Shown here: one piece after another, positions 11,477 to 21,133 of the stretch | How positions within the stretch are numbered: the first letter of the stretch is position 1 | Layout of the letters: each line of letters starts with the position of its first letter | Assembly (NCBI GenBank): GCA_030562195.1 | Contig: JAUJPP010000005.1 | Coordinates: forward strand, 38,799,106-38,863,105 | Reading direction: 5' to 3' | DNA length: 64,000 bases | Source of the DNA: Nipponacmea schrenckii | Lineage: Eukaryota > Mollusca > Gastropoda > Lottiidae | Program-made: the position numbers and the translations under genes | Notes under the pieces: model-generated | Seen by the model: the letters and a program-made list of their open reading frames with translations, nothing else | Told to the model about the DNA's origin: nothing | Databases searched by the model: none

Positions 11477-12660
11477 ATGGCAGATCAAGTTCTACAAACT
11501 TTAGCTACAACGGGACGGCCGGAGACAAAAGAATCTGTACCTTTATCCATTCGAGAATACTGGAATTTCCGGGATGTTTTGATTGTTCAAGAAGGTGTTA
11601 TTTATAAAGGAATGAAAGTCCTAGTACAAAAACTGTTAAGGAGTCAAATGGTTACTAAACCAATTTAGTAATTTAGACACAGAAGCATGTTTACGTCGAG
11701 CCAGAGATGTAGTATTTTAGCCAGGTATGAGTTGAGAAGGATTATGTGAGCCAGTGTAGTATCTGTGTTGAGTTTTCAAGTAAAAATTCAAATTCCTGAT
11801 TATCCTTGGATAAAGGTTGGTCAAGACTTATTTCCATTGTATGGTGAATCCTATTTAGTTACAGTTGACTATTATAGTGACTATTTTGAATATGATCATT
11901 TACAAGATACAAAGTCTAATGCTGTAATAGAAGCTACTAAAGTTCATTCCACAAGACATGGTATCGCTGATATGGTTACAGATAATGGACCTCAATATAC
12001 TAGTCAAGAGTTGGATCAGTTTTCAAAAATTTGGGAATTCATACACACAACTAGTTCGCCTCTACATAATCAAAGTAATGGAAAGGCAGAATCAGCAGTC
12101 ACAATTTCAAAACAAATCCTAAAGAAAGTGAAAAGAGATAATAGAAATCTTCAGATGTCACTTTTGGAGAAATACTCCTGATATTAATGGATTTAGCCCA
12201 GTTCAAAAATTTATGTCTCACAGAACTAGACAACTATGCCAGTTGCTAATACTTTACTTCAACCATCTGTGGTTCAAGATGTTCCTGAAATGGACAGAAA
12301 GCTAAGCTGCATTATGATCGTCATACTAAAATTTTACCTGAATTAGAAATTGGTGAACCTGTGAGACTTCAGCCATTTAAACCAAAACAGCCTTGGTCTT
12401 CAGGTTCACGTGTTGGTAAAGTTGATTCTCGATCCTATCTGGTAGAGACTGATAATAATATTTATAGAAGAAATAGAAAGTTTATAAGACGTAGTTTAGA
12501 AGTGCCAGACCCCGAGTCAAATCTTCCAAATTCAACATTAGTTGAAACTCAAGCTGATAATAATATAACAACTGCAACATATAATAGACATTAATTCTAA
12601 TATCTCACCAATAATAACTACTAGCAGTGGAAGGAAGATTGTTAAACCTAACAGATATGG
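11477..12660 (+). pseudogene. Integrase remnant of pol
   Basis: Zinc-binding region 11,477-11,660 with later stops; catalytic core 11,780-12,180 retaining all three acidic positions; C-terminal region to about 12,660 in two frames. Non-functional because of stops at about 11,666 and 12,181. Confidence 0.8.
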
Positions 12661-12810
12661 ATTTGAGAATTAATAGACTTTGTTTAATATATGATTTTAG
12701 AATTCAATTTGTTTGTGTGAAAGAATTCAATACGGACTTTGTGAAAGTTCATCACATTCATTTTTTGTTCTGATAACATGATAATTTTGAAATTTAATTG
12801 AGAGGGGAGA

Positions 12811-13242
12811 TGTTTATAGGTTAATAACTATAGCTGAATTCAAAGTGTTAATTGTTTGTACGAAACTAACTGTTACATTTTATACCAAAATGAAGCTGAC
12901 CAACTTTTGTAATAGTTGACTGTGTGTATTAGAATGATCTAGGGATTAATAAATATGCCTTACGCATATGCAGGGAATTTTGTTCAAAACTATAATGATC
13001 TGCTGAAATAGCTAATACCTATGATGAAAAAACAAAATACTTCTAATACCAATGTCGTGAAACCTTTGACCAATAATAACTAAAACTTCAAACTTCTAAT
13101 GGCAGATTCTTATGTTGATATTCAAATGTTAAACACCCTAAAACCTCTATTGATTTAAAATTAGCCCTATCACAAATAGTTTAGTAATAGCAACAAAGTA
13201 AAATTGTAAAAGCTTCTTCTACATATCAATAGTGTAAAAGCA
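12811..13242 (+). repeat. 3' LTR of Gypsy copy 2
   Basis: Begins TGTTTATAGG right after the purine tract AGAGGGGAGA (polypurine tract) and ends AAAAGCA, 432 bp. An AATAAA lies near 12,948. It matches the LTR at 218-653 on the opposite strand. Confidence 0.88.
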
Positions 13243-13757
13243 TTAGTCGCAGAGCATTAATTCTAATATTCAAATTAGATGATGGGCGGGGCTTTTATTT
13301 AACATGTATCACATAACCGAGAAATAGCCAATTAGGGAATTGATTTTTAACTTTTGTTTTTCGAATAATTTCATAACTTTTCCAGATTCGTTCTTAAAAT
13401 TCTTTATGTAAATTGATTTGTTTTAATCTTTTTTTTTATTTGATTTAATTTAATTATTTATTAAGAGTTTTTTTTTAGATTTTTATACTTTAAGGCTAGG
13501 CCGAATGAATTATTATGACTTTATTCCTATATTGATATTATTCAATTTGTTGGGTAATTTTCACAAGTAATATATCTTCAGGGATTATCATGGGTCATCA
13601 TCCTAAACGAGTGCTTATTCATAAAAAAATTAAATTTTTAAATTTTTCTTGGGATGTTCTTGGAAATATTCATTAATCCCCAATTTCTATAAATATTCAT
13701 TACTGTACTAATTGTAGCCAGTATTTTTATGTACAGTAAGCATTTATTTCCTTTACA

Positions 13758-13765
13758 TATATAAT
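13758..13765 (+). promoter_or_regulatory. Possible TATA box of the IL-17-like gene
   Basis: TATATAAT about 40 bp before the start codon, which would allow a very short 5' UTR. The bases TATTCAG just before the ATG could instead be a splice acceptor, in which case the promoter lies further upstream. Confidence 0.35.
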
Positions 13766-13804
13766 AAATCTAAAATATTTCATATTGAAGTATATTCAGT
13801 AATC

Positions 13805-14383
13805 ATGATGGTTTTAATCGAAGTCTTTAACTGTGCTCTATTGATGAACGTGGTATGCTCATTTACTTTAATTCCGAATTTTGGACACATACTTGAACGT
13901 GAAAGAGGATCTGAAGAATGTGTGGTACCTGATAATATAGAGGAGTTATTTACTAATTTGAATTCTCATGTAGACCGTTTGGAGTTCCTCATTGCAGTAA
14001 ACGCTACAAATCAACCAAATGTACAGGAATTCATTCCGCCTGCAGCTGGAGACCAGAGAGATACTGAATGTCCAAAGGAATATATCGGAAAAGATACCAG
14101 TAATACAGAATTATGGCAAAGATCAACGTGCCCCTGGTACTACAGAGAACGGTATTACGGAGCTGACTTTTACCCTAGTAAAATGTATCACGCTAGCTGT
14201 AAGTGTACTAAAGGGTGTTTGTATTCAGAGAGTAGCTCCGATACCGGGTGTTTCAGAATCTACAGAGATATTGACATTTTAAAGAAAACAGGCTGTACCA
14301 ATGGATTCTATACATACGAACAATTTCCAATACGTGTCAGTGTTGGATGTACATGTGCTAAGTTACAAGCTCAATTTGGATAG
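13805..14383 (+). CDS. IL-17-family secreted cytokine
   Basis: A 192-aa protein from one uninterrupted frame. The N-terminus (residues 1-19) is hydrophobic and acts as a signal peptide. The IL-17 fold signature is clear: STCPWYY at 107-113, the Ala-Ser-Cys-Lys-Cys motif at 130-134, KKTGC at 160-164 and the VGCTC motif at 180-184. These cysteines match the cystine-knot-like pattern of IL-17 ligands. An N-glycosylation sequon (NAT) lies at 66-68. Invertebrate IL-17s signal through IL-17 receptors in mucosal and immune tissue and occur as expanded families in molluscs; which paralogue this is cannot be said. The start uses the first of two adjacent ATGs. It stands alone, 560 bp downstream of Gypsy copy 2. 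Confidence 0.92.
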   Translation: MMVLIEVFNCALLMNVVCSFTLIPNFGHILERERGSEECVVPDNIEELFTNLNSHVDRLEFLIAVNATNQPNVQEFIPPAAGDQRDTECPKEYIGKDTSNTELWQRSTCPWYYRERYYGADFYPSKMYHASCKCTKGCLYSESSSDTGCFRIYRDIDILKKTGCTNGFYTYEQFPIRVSVGCTCAKLQAQFG

Positions 14384-15110
14384 ATTTATTAATATTATCA
14401 CAACAGTATGTTACTATACTGTGTCCAATTTAGGGCACGATTGTAGTAGGTTCGTTTATGGACCATTATATAAGATTATTTCCTTATTTATGTATGCACA
14501 TAATTCAATACATTGTATAATAATTCATTATAATTTATTGATTAATATCAGTATTTATTACTTTGCCACTAACTGCTCATAATCAAGAATGTTCTCTTTT
14601 AAACTAACAGTATTTTTGATAAAACACTCTGATATTTAAGAACAACGAATATATGGATGTACTACCTCTGAATAGCCTGCTAGTACATCCATATATTCGT
14701 TGTTCTTAATGTAGTAATCCTACTTCTATATGTCTTATAAAGAATATATCACTCTGATATTAACAAAAGTTGTCCATTTAATCTTCAATTTTTTTTCTGT
14801 TTAACAATATTGACAATCCCTGAATAAATTCAGAATTGAATGTTATTTTAAGTATCATGACTGTAATTATTGTCCATAAAAAGTTTCCTGAAAGCAATGT
14901 GACCGCCCCCTTACAAACGCGGTCGCCCAGCAAATAGAGCTGCTTACGGGACTGGGGGGGGGGGGGTAAATTTCCATAGGGGCAATGGATATGGCCTGAG
15001 TTGGTATGATGAAATTGGTCGGTTCTCCGGATTTCTTCAGGGGAGCAATCAAATGGGTGTGAGTGGTGTTTTGCTTTATGATCTTTGCGAGTTAAAGTTT
15101 TCTTATTTAA
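14384..15110. other. Intergenic between the IL-17-like gene and a MITE
   Basis: No gene seen. Contains the perfect palindrome at 14,637-14,708, a run of G at 14,954-14,966 and a CACTCTGATATTAACAAAAGT phrase at about 14,750 that recurs near 9,205. Confidence 0.55.
14637..14708. repeat. Perfect inverted repeat (28-bp arms, 16-bp loop)
   Basis: Arms at 14,637-14,664 and 14,681-14,708 are exact reverse complements, separated by a 16-bp loop. Transcribed on either strand this would form a long uninterrupted hairpin. Confidence 0.95.
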
Positions 15111-15273
15111 TCATCGGAATTGTCATATTTACGCACTACCAGTTACGTATGATTGCAAATAAGTATATCATTCATACTCGACGAACGTCGCTCATGCATC
15201 TCAAAGGCGAGTTCATTATTGGCAACCATACACAACTGGTAATCACCATGTTGTTAGAACACCTTTAATGGGT
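15110..15273. mobile_element. Foldback MITE family M, third copy
   Basis: The left end has ACCAGTTACGTATGATTGCAAAT; the right end has GGCAACCATACACAACTGGTAATCACC, its approximate inverse complement. It belongs to the same family as the copies at 5,276 and 5,612. Confidence 0.55.
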
Positions 15274-15585
15274 CAAAACGACAGGATGTTATACTCTGAT
15301 CGTCTACAAAATTAAGTAGAAAAAGGCCCCGAGAAAGCTTTTAATGTTGAGGCCCTATTGACTCAAACCTTGAAAACCTATTGATTTTAGAACTCCCAAG
15401 ATTCTAAATTTTGCGTCCTCGAAGAAAAAAATTATAAATGCCGGATACTTGTGTTTATTTACTGGCTGAACTTATATATGAATGAGTGGTTTGGCGCCCC
15501 TCTCGCGGAAATTTGTTTCTAACATATGCATTTCAATGGTGGGGGCTCATGGACTGGGTTCAACTATTTCCTAGTTAAGCCAATG

Positions 15586-15591
15586 TTTATT
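15586..15591 (-). terminator. Polyadenylation signal of the chitin-binding gene
   Basis: AATAAA on the minus strand, about 35 bp past the stop codon at 15,626. Confidence 0.55.
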
Positions 15592-15625
15592 AAAAGAAAT
15601 GATAAGACTTACTTGAACTATTGAA

Positions 15626-17113
15626 CTAACCAGTAAATAAATTGGTAGATCTGGTCAGCTGAGAACATCGTACAGTAATTATTGGTAGACTACTTAAACA
15701 TGCTTGATCTTTACACGAATCTGAGTAAGAACGAACCATTTCTGGTAAAGCCGAATTCAATCTTCTCTGAATGTTTCCACATTCTGCTGTACCTAATATT
15801 TGTCTGTTGTCACTAAATAATGGTAGTTCCACGGTTATTCCTGCAAAAATAATTTAATTATATCATTAGATGGGTATTCAGTGGTAATTGAATGCGTGTG
15901 TGTGTTGGAGTAAATGGTTTTTGGAGATAAAAAAATATTATATTTCTGGTGGTATTTGGAAGTTAATTAGCAGACATAAAATGACTATTATTGTATCAGT
16001 AACAGATAGCTTAGTCAATAATTAAAACAGTTTGTAACAGTTGCCAGGGCCGGTGTTTGGTCCGGACCTCGCCTATTCGCAGCTTTTTGATCAAGTTTTC
16101 AAAATGAAGATTTACTTACTTCGCTTGTTGTTAACAGTATTTCTATTGGCATTATTCAAAGCGGTATTGACTCTGTTGTTCTTATTTAAACCGGAATTTA
16201 CTCCGTTATTTGTATTCAAACCGGTACTCACTCCGATATTTCTATTCAAACCAGAATTCACTCCGTTATTTCTATTCAAACCCGTATTCACTCCATTATT
16301 TCTATTTAAGCCAGTTAAAAGACCATTATTCCTATTTAAGCCGGTTAAAAGACGATTATTTCTATTTAAAGCATTATTTTGGTTGGTATTAACATTGGTG
16401 GGTTGTTGGTTGTTTATCTGTTGTCGTGTTTGCCAACTGGTGTTGATGATTCCACTCCTCGGGCTCCCCAAACCATTAACACAATCAACCATGTCTGCCT
16501 GAATACAACTACCGAACACCTGACTAAATAGAGTACCATCTGGACAATTAAAATAGGCACTGCCATGACCGGGAATGCCACATTTTACAAATCTAGTACA
16601 ATTTCCACCTGGTATCGCTACAAAACCATCGTGATTAGCTGGACACAGATTAGAAGGTGGGATATCAGGATTAGGCGTTAGAGGAGATTGGCGTTGAGAT
16701 ATACGTGGAGGATTCTGTATTAATAAACGCCTCTGCCAATCTGTTCCCCAGTTGGTTCTCAATTGAGCTTGACATAGAGTCACCAATACAACAATACATC
16801 CTGAAAACAGAGAAACAGAGAAATAAATCAGATATCTATTCACTGCAGGGATGCCCTGCTCTTACCTCTCGTACACCATTTTCTTTTAATTTTTTTTTAA
16901 TTCTTTGCAAGTCATAAGAATATGAATTTGTTTATGCAATTGATAGCTCCAAGGAGGATTACCGTTAAATCTTAAAGTAAATGGTTTCCGATTATGAAGA
17001 AAGACATCCAGATTCTATAAACAAAACAAGGCAAGTAAACAATGAAAATATTACGACATGGAGAACATCATAAATAAAATATAATAAACTACATGCTTAC
17101 CTAGAACTAACAT
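15626..17113 (-). CDS. Secreted chitin-binding (peritrophin-A/CBM14) protein with Asn-rich decapeptide repeats
   Basis: Three coding exons: 17,101-17,113, 16,120-16,800 and 15,626-15,840. Donors are GTAAGC and GTAAGT, acceptors TTTTCAG and TTTGCAG, and all phases agree, giving 302 aa. Exon 1 codes only MLVL plus one base; it completes a signal peptide (MLVLGCIVVLVTLCQA) that exon 2 alone lacks. A chitin-binding type 2 domain spans residues 57-111 with six cysteines at 57, 72, 78, 90, 103 and 111 and the aromatic FVKC/YFNCPDG core. Residues about 149-220 are tandem decapeptides of the form LNRNNGVNTG. The last 70 residues, on exon 3, have four cysteines and match no family I recognise. The protein is expected to bind chitin extracellularly, for example in shell matrix, radula or gut lining. 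Confidence 0.9.
16150..16390 (-). repeat. 30-bp coding minisatellite in the chitin-binding gene
   Basis: About eight 30-bp units code LNRNNG-type decapeptides. All units keep the reading frame. Confidence 0.85.
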
Positions 17114-17200
17114 GTTTTAACAGTAATAGTGAGTTTTTCTACGTTCTGACACTTCGCAATCCGTTGAAATTAAAAATGAAAAGAGGCTGCGTTTAAACGT

Positions 17201-17208
17201 TTATTATA
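17201..17208 (-). promoter_or_regulatory. Possible TATA box of the chitin-binding gene
   Basis: TATAATAA on the minus strand, 88 bp before the ATG at 17,113, consistent with a 5' UTR of about 60 nt. Confidence 0.35.
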
Positions 17209-17210
17209 CG

Positions 17211-18490
17211 TATTTGAAGTCTTAATCTTTAGCATATCTTCTCGCTTTTACCTCGACCTTTAATGAAATTCTTGTTAAAATGAAAGGTGAAATTATTTAT
17301 CTGGTTAAGAAAGGGTTTCCATAGTTCGTGTCCAAAGGCCCCAGCACGCGATTTCAGTGGTTAAGGTCAAACCATTATGTCTCGTATAAGCCATCTTTAT
17401 AAGCAGTAATCCGTTAAACGTGTAAATATGGACGAAGTACACATCGGACCTTCGTGATTAAAACTTAATTATATAAAGGTATTGTTTTCTCCAGTCTGAG
17501 TGACTTTTCGACTGAAATATAACTTGTAAACTGAATTCCCTTGAAATGATTTACAATGGTATGAAGTCAGTTTGTACCTAATTAAGCTAAACTACATAGC
17601 TACATATAAGGCATCAAACGCGTTGAAAAGGGTTTATAAGGCTGGATTATTTGCTCGTAATTGTCGTGCATGTCGCCAGTATTCCCGTGTCCTTTTTTGA
17701 TTTAAATGGAATTAACGACAAGATAACAAACTGTACCATGCCTATTTTGTAATTATCTAGAAATCCATGTTACCAGATTAAAAATAGTTTTTCAGTCTAG
17801 CGCTAAATTTTGAGCATCGGTGTAAATTGATTTAAAGGTTACAATGCTCCAGTATATTTTAAATACCCCTTTCATTATGTCTCGCTTCGACGGAAATAAA
17901 GGGTGTGAATAAGGATATCCTTTCCCTAAATTTCCAAGATTGTGATCATATGAAACTATGTATATTTCCCCCTCTGAAATACATAATAAAACTTGAATTT
18001 GAAAAAGTCTTCAAATCACATTTTAGGCTAAAAAATGCTATAATTATTATTTGGAGTCTTTCTTGAAATAATATAACCTTTTTAGAAATACGACTTACTA
18101 AGTCGCGATACAAAATTGTTGTGAACTTCGTTAATACGTGTTATAAAAACCATACTTCGTTTGAGTAGTAGTACTAGAAGTATGCGTGAGTGATAACACG
18201 TCTAATATTATTTAAAGTTCTTCATCAAATCCCCTGAACTGAACCTCAAAATTGACAATAAAAGGACAGCAACATTATTGTATTATGATAGTTCTTCTTC
18301 CAATTCCCTATCATAACGGTATCTTACATATTTGCCATCGCCATACAAGTCTTGTACATTTGTATTCAGCGCTATCTTTAAGGTGATAGATTTGACCAAT
18401 CGTACCTCATAAAAAAGTATCTTTAGCTAAGCCAATCGGTTATTCCTAACTTGACTTATTTTTGATGGAATTGTGAGATTTTCTGAAGAC
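17211..18490. other. Intergenic, no gene seen
   Basis: AT-rich upstream flank of the chitin-binding gene with no coding signal on either strand. Confidence 0.5.
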
Positions 18491-18494
18491 TCTT

Positions 18495-18630
18495 CAATTG
18501 ATGCATTGAGCAATATTATAACAGTGGTATTTCCATATTACTCTACAATTGATGTGAAGTAATATTTTATCCGTGGTATTTCCATATTACTCTACATTTG
18601 GTGTATTGAGCAATATTTGTATATCACCAA
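18495..18630. repeat. Short tandem repeat, about 51-bp unit
   Basis: Two and a half units of about 51 bp sharing GTGGTATTTCCATATTACTC and TTGAGCAATATT blocks. Confidence 0.65.
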
Positions 18631-18635
18631 TTTTT

Positions 18636-19980
18636 TTTTCTCAATAATGTCAGTGTTAAAAGCATGTGCTAGACGATGGCTTTCCTCATATAAAATGATC
18701 TGTTTTAATTATGTTCTTTCGAGGCTTCGTTGCTTTGCGGAAATTGTATTATATGTGTTCTTTCCATGCTCTGTCGAAAGTTTATTATCATCAATTATTT
18801 AAGCCATTAACGTTGAAGCCTGGAACAATTTATGCCATTCTGTATTTAACAACCCCACAAAATATCAAATCGGCGAGTAAGCGTAGCTTATGATGTTTAT
18901 AAAGTATATTTTCTATTAATTATTTTTTGAGATATTGTTCAGCGCCAGACACATTTTTTTTTTTTTTTTGGTTTCCACATTGCTACAAATTAAAAATTAT
19001 GAATCTTCCATTTTTTCACAATGATCAATTTTTATTGATTTATAACCGTGATTTCAAGTTTTTCCAATATTGTTTAAATAATTCGACCCACAAAGTCTTC
19101 ATTAATGGATATAATTATCTGTTATAGATGTGACAAGGTTTTGGATTAAATGCACTTGGAAAGTACAAGGTGTTTCAGTTTCGCTCTGAAAATCACATTA
19201 TAAATGGCAATTGATGATAATGCGGAATTTTAACTATAAATGTATTTACAACTACATATAAACTAATCACATTCATATGACAGAGTCATGGGTTATGGCC
19301 GAAAAACTATAACTTGTAAAGTATCGATTTCACATCAACTTGATGGTCAGTTAGTGCATTTTATCACAATCTCTTTCTGATGTAGAACAAATTTGCAAAT
19401 CCTTCCTTAAGTCGCATTTAGTAATTGGTAGATACAGTAACTGGACACAATTTTTTCAAATCCTTGGCTCGAAGGTTCAGTTTTGAACCCCTTCTTACTT
19501 ACAGAATATGTAGTACCAAACATCATTTCAAGGATTGATTAGGTCTGGTTGGCTTATCACAGAAACAAGATTACGATAAGCTCTCGGGTATTTCATGTTC
19601 AAGTTAATGGTGTTTTTTTTTTCAAATTTAGTATATGATCTGCTATAAGCTACTAGTGACCATTTCATAAATCAAATAATAAAAATAAATATTAAGCATT
19701 TAATAACCATAAGTCAAATGTGAAAAAGAAAGAATCAAATGTTCATCTAACTCACTGAGCCACCGCGGCTCCCTGTTTGGGTGAATTGCTCTGTTGAGTT
19801 GTCTCAGTGTCAAATGTAATAGAAAACACAAAAATTTCTATTTAATATTCCTTTTTTCTTTCTCGTTTAAATTATTAACCCGGGCTTTATTCTAGATTAG
19901 ATGAATATAACACTAGAAACATACTAAGTTAAGTTTTTCAGAATAAGGCTTATAAGGCCCCCGCTTAAGATGATCATGAA
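18636..19980. other. Intergenic, SINE-A head fragment only
   Basis: No gene is supported. The only identified item is a SINE-A head (minus strand) at about 19,743-19,772 reading GGAGCCGCGGTGGCTCAGTG, cut off after the A box. Confidence 0.55.
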
Positions 19981-19992
19981 GTAAGGATGAAG

Positions 19993-20113
19993 TCACACTT
20001 CAAACCATATTACACTTGATAACCGGGCCTTGTCCCACTTCAAACCACATTACACTTGATAACCGGGCCTTGTCACACTTCAAACCATATAACACTTGAT
20101 AACCGGGCCTTGA
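19993..20113. repeat. 40-bp tandem repeat, three copies
   Basis: Three nearly identical units of about 40 bp with the core ACACTTGATAACCGGGCCTT. Non-coding. Confidence 0.9.
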
Positions 20114-20479
20114 CCCACCGAGTTTCTTCCTGTTTCAGTATAAAATAAGCTGCTATGATAGGGGACATGAAAACAGTCAACAGTTTAGAGTGACGTCCGG
20201 AATATCGGCTAGTACAATAAAAATTGTAAAAACTGAACTATTAAGATTATTTATGTACAAGAAACTTCAATTAGAAAACTTGGGTTCAATAAATCAATTT
20301 ACGTTATTACTTTGAAATACCAATAATTAAAAACGTTTCTAACTTGATTTCTCCTGCCCCAGAGGGGAAATTAAAGGGGCAGTATGCTCAATTTTCATTA
20401 TCAAAAACATTGTAACTTATACCAGCAAATATTTCTGAAATATACTATGTTTCTTCTACTTGATCTAACTGAATTGTTT

Positions 20480-20650
20480 TAAATTTTGATTATTAATGGA
20501 TCTGTTAATATATATTGTATATTGAGACATTATGTATTTTCGATTTTTTTTCCAATGTATTGTCCCATGGGCTGAATGTGAGACAGGACCATATCCTTGT
20601 GTATTGGGCCTAATTCTGACCCATGTAAAATAAAGAGTTTATTATTATTA
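20480..20650 (+). mobile_element. LINE 3' tail (CR1/L2-like), plus orientation
   Basis: Ends in CCCATGTAAAATAAAGAG followed by TTATTATTATTA, the microsatellite-type tail of CR1/L2-like non-LTR elements. A relative with the same CCCATGTAAAATAAA ending lies at 53,270-53,330. No ORF remains. Confidence 0.55.
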
Positions 20651-21133
20651 AAGGGTTAATGTAAAATGTGGCGTACTAATTGTAAATCAATGAGTCACAC
20701 AGTTTAATAGTAATGTTAAAACATTCTAAAACAGGAGTTTGTTTAATTACATAAAATAGTAGTTTTCTTACAACAAAAATAAACAATAACAAACGTCAAA
20801 AGCTTACACGTAATGTTTCAAACTAGTAAAAACAAACACAGTTGAATTTTTTTAGTTAGAACTTTCTGAAACTTCCAGGGACACATTTTGGTACATATTG
20901 GTGTCATAGGAGCAAAAAAATATGGCGATTAAAAAAAATAAAAAATGCCCTTTAAGCGCTTACAGTCAATAGCGAGGCAGTGCCAAATAGGTCTTTTTAA
21001 AATTGGTTTGTCAGTCGGAAAATAATTATAATTTCGGTCTTTTCCTTTCAAACACGTGTCCAGTAAATTATAAAGGAAGAGTGGTTTTTCTTATTTCTGG
21101 ATTATTAGATCCGTTCAGAAATCTAACAAATTA
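20651..21133. other. Intergenic, no gene seen
   Basis: AT-rich sequence between a LINE tail and the tandem-repeat element. No supported feature. Confidence 0.5.

Larger units (their letters stand above)
9600..13242 (+). mobile_element. Degenerate Ty3/Gypsy-type retrotransposon, copy 2
   Basis: The gag, protease, RT, RNase H, integrase and 3' LTR sections follow in the canonical Ty3/Gypsy order. A zinc knuckle (C-x2-C-x3-H-x4-C) is coded at 9,765-9,803, and a protease LDTGAS motif lies near 9,940-9,957. RT runs from about 10,380 to 11,170 with an ADDI motif at 10,785. RNase H remnants follow at 11,170-11,440, and integrase covers 11,477-12,590 with D, D and E in VDYYS, DNGPQY and KAES contexts. 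At least four frameshifts or in-frame stops break pol. No 5' LTR is visible upstream of 9,600, so the copy is 5'-truncated or its LTR has decayed. The 5' limit given is approximate. Confidence 0.9.

Noticed and set aside
16041..16502. Plus-strand frame rich in Leu and Phe across the decapeptide repeats
   Set aside because: Antisense shadow of the 30-bp coding repeat in the chitin-binding gene.
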